Of a stretch of DNA of 12,772 nucleotides, positions 12,612-12,772 are shown one piece after another (positions within the stretch are counted from its first letter, which is position 1; every line of letters begins with the position of its first letter). The notes beneath the pieces are model-generated. The model had not been told where the DNA came from, ran no database searches, and saw only the letters and a list, made by a program, of their open reading frames with translations. Position numbers and translations under genes: made by a program. Origin of the DNA: UMGS1312 sp964631595 (lineage in GTDB: Bacteria > Bacillota > Clostridia > Oscillospirales > CAG-272); assembly GCA_964631595.1 (NCBI GenBank), contig CAZVXL010000037.1:1-12772 (forward strand). The letters are read 5' to 3'.

Positions 12612-12772
12612 TTAATCCCCATCCCAAATTCCATCCGGTCGTAATTGCGCCATAGATAGTAATTGGCAAAGAGACTTCTTCGCATTTCCTTCTGTCGCTT
12701 TCCAATAGTTGGGATCGACATCATCGCCCAACGCTTCGATTGCCTTCCTCAAAATTGGAATACTTTCCGCAC
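12612..12772 (-). CDS. Hypothetical protein, C-terminal 52 residues (runs off the window)
   Basis: On the minus strand the frame is open from the window edge (first full codon 12770-12768) to the TAA at 12614-12612. The 52 residues look like genuine protein: AESIPILRKAIEALGDDVDP, then NYWKATEGNAKKSLCQLLSM, then AQLRPDGIWDGD. The pattern is an amphipathic helix, a conserved-looking YWxATxGNA turn, a second helix and an acidic WDGD end. I do not recognise the family. Base composition is more AT-rich than the plus-strand genes to the left. The N-terminus is outside the window, so this may be a complete gene or a fragment. Confidence 0.65.
   Translation of the reverse strand, partial: AESIPILRKAIEALGDDVDPNYWKATEGNAKKSLCQLLSMAQLRPDGIWDGD

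Overview
The window looks like chromosomal DNA of a Gram-positive Clostridia species, most likely of the Ruminococcaceae/Oscillospiraceae type. This rests on HPr kinase/phosphorylase (a Firmicutes-type carbon regulator), strong AAGGAG/GGAGG ribosome sites, several tightly coupled gene pairs, a dockerin-bearing secreted protein and a lipoprotein. Base composition is fairly GC-rich and even up to about 12.2 kb. It then drops visibly to AT-rich DNA of a different character at the right end.

Layout. (1) 2-3568, plus strand: the 3' end of pnp (PNPase KH and S1 domains), a 16-bp intercistronic hairpin, then three genes coupled by 4-nt overlaps: a membrane-anchored VanY-type D,D-carboxypeptidase, hprK and a lipoprotein. 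(2) 3670-4798: a stand-alone transcription unit with its own promoter and terminator. It encodes a secreted, C-terminally membrane-anchored protein with codon use typical of high expression. (3) 4884-7325: an imperfect 49-bp tandem repeat, a promoter, an M18 aminopeptidase and a CE4/NodB-like deacetylase separated by one base, and a perfect 18-bp terminator shared with the convergent gene. (4) 7342-9574, minus strand: a 704-residue secreted protein with a signal peptide, an N-terminal dockerin-like module, two similar alpha/beta modules and a C-terminal phosphodiester glycosidase (NAGPA-type) domain, with its own promoter. (5) 9595-11203: divergent control region and a TetR cassette. A near-consensus promoter is followed at once by a perfect 24-bp operator, then tetR, an 84-residue glycine-rich membrane protein and a 181-residue DUF2975-like membrane protein. 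(6) 11204-12054: a structured intergenic stretch, then a GNAT acetyltransferase. (7) 12055-12772: a run of hairpins, then AT-rich DNA holding a minus-strand promoter, a possible small RNA ending in a strong terminator, a repeated motif, and the C-terminal end of a minus-strand gene that runs off the window.

How the genes fit together. Much of the window concerns the cell envelope and secreted surface: VanY-like peptidase, lipoprotein, anchored surface protein, CE4 deacetylase-like protein and the dockerin/glycosidase protein. hprK sits inside this group and is a central regulator of sugar use. The TetR cassette looks self-contained and self-regulated, and it is the best candidate for an uncharacterised small system. 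The right end looks like the edge of an acquired or decayed segment. Every functional call is by motif reading; no database search was possible.
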